Shown: positions 46,154-47,937 of the stretch, one piece after another
How the letters are laid out: each line of letters starts with the position of its first letter
Numbering within the stretch: position 1 is the stretch's first letter
From: an uncultured Pseudomonas sp.
GTDB lineage: Bacteria; Pseudomonadota; Gammaproteobacteria; Pseudomonadales; Pseudomonadaceae
Direction: 5' to 3'
Length of the DNA stretch: 47,937 nt
Assembly: GCF_946886105.1 (NCBI RefSeq)
Contig: NZ_CAMPHV010000044.1
Location: 1-47,937, forward strand
Position numbers and translations under genes: made by a program
The notes under the pieces: generated by a model
What the model was told of the DNA's origin: nothing
Databases searched by the model: none
The model's input: the letters and a program-made list of their open reading frames with translations, nothing else

Positions 46154-46286
46154 AAGACACCCCCGTCTTTGTTGTTATTGAGCGGCACCCCAGGGTGACG
46201 AGCACAGGGCGGACAACCCCTCGATGCACTCGGCGACACCAACCGACCCATTGGCACACCCCGGCGAAAAGCCCATTGAGTGTGGT

Positions 46287-46301
46287 ACAGGATTGACCAG
46301 T
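46287..46301. promoter_or_regulatory. Possible GntR/FadR-type operator upstream of the ligase gene
   Basis: On the minus strand ACTGGTCAATCCTGT, an imperfect dyad similar in form to ACTGGTC-N-GACCxGT operators of GntR-family regulators. It lies in the 354-bp gap (46154-46507) upstream of the glutamine-synthetase-like gene. No regulator gene is adjacent. The rest of that gap shows no gene. Confidence 0.25.
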
Positions 46302-46463
46302 TGGCTGATCGATTGGTTAAGAAAAAATGCGTCGCATGGACGGAATCGGATGCGGGCGTGATAGCGCGCCAGCGGGGCGACCTGGGCGGTCGCCAGTTGG
46401 CAGATCGAAGGGAGTGTGTGCGGATCGCGGCTGGAGGCGCGTCGACGCAGCAGGTAGCGACAA

Positions 46464-46487
46464 AGCCGCCCCGAATATGGGGCGGCT
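46464..46487 (-). terminator. Terminator after the secreted hydrolase gene
   Basis: AGCCGCCCC and GGGGCGGCT form a perfect 9-bp stem with a 6-nt loop, followed on the minus strand by TTTGTCGC. It lies 20 bp after the stop. Confidence 0.7.
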
Positions 46488-46507
46488 CGCGAATCGCTCG
46501 GCGGGTA

Positions 46508-47581
46508 TCAGCGGGCTTTCAGCTCGAAGCTATCGTCCGATGGCTCCTTGGACCAAACGCCGCTGTAGTGCTCCAGCCTCTGGCTGCCATTCATCAAGTC
46601 CCGGATACGGCTATCGGAGGTGCTCGCCGAAGCGCCCTGTGCGCTGCTGCCTCTGATCGCCGGCGGGTTGGAGCTGAACGACCACAGGTAATGCCAGACG
46701 GCCGCCTTGTGCTTTTCGGGCAATTGCCAGGCCTGGAAGTACCAGGGCTTGAGTTCTGTGAAGGCGGTCATTTTCATCAAGCCGGTGTTGACGTCGCCGA
46801 TCAGGCCGTTGCTGCCGGTGGCCGAGGAACGGTAGGCCTCGAAGATCACCCCTTTGCCCTTGAGTTCGTTGACGTAGCTGCGGCATACCTCGCCGACCCA
46901 GCGGTTGCCCAGATAGCTCTTCGGATAGTTGGAGTAGAAGGCATCGAGCAGCGCGACCCGCTTCGGTAACAGCTTGCTGCTGATGGTACCCGCGCTGACC
47001 GCATCGCTGATCTTCTTGGTCAGGACGATAGCCATCTGGTTGCCCAGCGAGTGGCCGAGCAAGCGGATGTTGTTGCCGCTATAACCGGCCAGGTTGGCTT
47101 TGTAGCTCTGGAACAACAGCTCGCCGGCCGACTGCCCCGGCCCGTTGCTGTAGCTGCCGCTGGCGTTGCGCCAGCGCATGCCGCGCGGGCCGCTGGCGGT
47201 CCAGATCTTCGCCTCGGCGTCCTTGACCTCACCTTCGTCGGCGAACTGGTTCCAGTATAGGATGCCGACGTTGTAACCCGCCGCCAGCCAGGCGTGGGCC
47301 ACATCCAGGTCGGGGCCGCCTGAGTCCTTGTGATTGAAGGTTTCGCGATCCTTTTTCACCGTCGAGCCGTTCTTCCAGCCGTGAACATAGATCACCGTCG
47401 GCTTGCTGGCGTTGTAGTAGGCATTGCTATAACCCGGCTGCGCCTTCTGCCAGCTGTCGCCGTAGCCGAACCAATAGAGGCCGTAATCGAGGTTATTGAA
47501 GGTGCTGTCCGGAAATACGCCCGTGGTGGCCTCGGCAACGCTGCCGACCGCCAAGAGGAAGAGCAAAAACAGTTTGCGCAT
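46508..47581 (-). CDS. Secreted alpha/beta-hydrolase (lipase/esterase-like)
   Basis: 357 residues. Signal peptide (MRKLFLLFLLAVGSVAEA, about 1-18). Oxyanion segment YVHGW (65-69) and nucleophile elbow GHSLG with Ser178. A candidate Asp is in LLDAFYSNYP, and a late His is near the C-terminal third (PEKHKAAVWHYL). Export to the periplasm or outside is expected. Substrate unknown. The start at 47581 is preferred over an in-frame ATG at 47620 because the signal peptide begins here. An 18-bp dyad lies 67 bp upstream (47648-47665). Confidence 0.85.
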   Translation of the reverse strand: MRKLFLLFLLAVGSVAEATTGVFPDSTFNNLDYGLYWFGYGDSWQKAQPGYSNAYYNASKPTVIYVHGWKNGSTVKKDRETFNHKDSGGPDLDVAHAWLAAGYNVGILYWNQFADEGEVKDAEAKIWTASGPRGMRWRNASGSYSNGPGQSAGELLFQSYKANLAGYSGNNIRLLGHSLGNQMAIVLTKKISDAVSAGTISSKLLPKRVALLDAFYSNYPKSYLGNRWVGEVCRSYVNELKGKGVIFEAYRSSATGSNGLIGDVNTGLMKMTAFTELKPWYFQAWQLPEKHKAAVWHYLWSFSSNPPAIRGSSAQGASASTSDSRIRDLMNGSQRLEHYSGVWSKEPSDDSFELKAR

Positions 47582-47647
47582 GTTGTCGACCCAGTTTTGT
47601 TGTTGTGTGGGGGTCGGCAAAGTCTAGGGACGGCCCTATTCGCCTCC

Positions 47648-47665
47648 ATCACCCAGACGGGTGAT
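47648..47665. promoter_or_regulatory. Dyad upstream of the hydrolase gene
   Basis: ATCACCC-AGAC-GGGTGAT, a perfect 7-bp inverted repeat with a 4-bp centre, 67 bp before the hydrolase start. A possible operator; regulator unknown. Confidence 0.35.
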
Positions 47666-47749
47666 AAAAGCGAAGGTCCGTCACACTTTCAGGTATTGCG
47701 CGGCAAAGCGCGATCTCACCGCGAGGCATCCGGGGCCAGCACAAACTCG

Positions 47750-47819
47750 GTAGCCTGGATAAGCGCAGCGCAATCCGGGTGGCGTAATCCCGGATTGCGC
47801 CAAGGCTTATTCGGGCTAC
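47750..47819. repeat. Paired GTAGCCTGGATAAGCG repeat
   Basis: Left arm GTAGCCTGGATAAGCG...CAATCCGGG, right arm CCCGGATTGCGCCAAGGCTTATTCGGGCTAC. Same variant type as at 18943 and the right arm at 40278-40353. Confidence 0.85.
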
Positions 47820-47898
47820 AAGAGCTGTGGATGGATCGGCGCGTAGCGGACGCCTTTTTTATCGGCGATGTCCCAAGACTCTGTTGCAGGCTGCTTTT

Positions 47899-47937
47899 GT
47901 AGGGTGGGTTAGCGGCGCTGAAGCTGGTTATGGGTGC
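47899..47937. repeat. Start of a GTAGGGTGGGTTAGCGGCG-type repeat, cut by the window end
   Basis: Begins with GTAGGGTGG as in the repeat at 44696. It is incomplete in this window, so its partner arm cannot be checked. Confidence 0.4.

Overview
The window comes from a GC-rich gammaproteobacterium, almost certainly Pseudomonas in the broad sense. The evidence is a PrrF-type sRNA with a Fur box, the block pssA-ilvC-ilvH-ilvI ... mrcB ... cbpA-prrF-phu ... sfsA-aminotransferase-dksA-gluQ in the order I remember from P. aeruginosa, and many GTAGCCCGGAT-type palindromic intergenic repeats. No tRNA, rRNA, CRISPR array, insertion-sequence transposase or prophage gene was seen. A very strong promoter at the left edge points out of the window, probably into an rRNA operon.

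Layout. (1) 1-4756, minus: phospholipid synthesis (pssA) and branched-chain amino acid synthesis (ilvI-ilvH-ilvC), preceded by a promoter, a 51-codon Val-containing leader ORF and a terminator-like hairpin, which together look like an attenuator. (2) 4884-12998: cell-envelope and small conserved genes (DUF4124 protein, YqcC-family protein, TPR lipoprotein, PBP1b, a kinase-like/P-loop fusion, pentapeptide protein, methyltransferase, TfoX C-terminal protein, cyclic-nucleotide-binding protein). (3) 13097-13246: one prrF sRNA under a Fur box. (4) 13294-18746, minus: a four-gene signalling unit made of a small membrane protein, a sodium:solute-symporter/histidine-kinase fusion, a lone receiver, and a membrane-anchored PAS/degenerate-kinase/DnaQ-exonuclease fusion. 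(5) 19004-21857, minus: a decayed haem-uptake locus with ChaN/PhuW-like lipoprotein, ATPase and permease intact, but only the last ~40 codons of the haem-binding protein gene. (6) 21979-25953: Rieske protein, sfsA, aminotransferase, dksA, gluQ. (7) 26047-31694: diguanylate cyclase, MgtC-like protein, and two divergent exporter/LysR pairs. (8) 31687-34704, minus: molybdate uptake (modABC) with a ModE-type operator and a one-domain ModE. (9) 34874-41760: DUF3309 peptide, phosphoglucomutase, EAL phosphodiesterase, a 146-bp foldback element, an unknown conserved protein, a Ca/Na antiporter. (10) 41902-46153, minus: glutamine-synthetase-like enzyme, aldehyde dehydrogenase and iron alcohol dehydrogenase, likely an amine or amino-alcohol pathway. 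(11) 46508-47581, minus: a secreted alpha/beta hydrolase.

How it fits together. Several units concern nutrient sensing: Ilv attenuation, iron (PrrF, Phu), molybdate (Mod/ModE), cyclic nucleotides (cbpA, diguanylate cyclase, EAL), the stringent response (dksA), and a transporter-coupled kinase system. The most unusual items are the kinase/receiver/pseudokinase-exonuclease operon, the relic of phuT beside an intact permease and ATPase, the putative ilv attenuator, and a recurring pattern in which palindromic repeats supply the stop codon of the neighbouring gene (Rieske, sfsA, alcohol dehydrogenase, EAL protein). All calls rest on reading the sequence and on remembered family knowledge; no database search was run.
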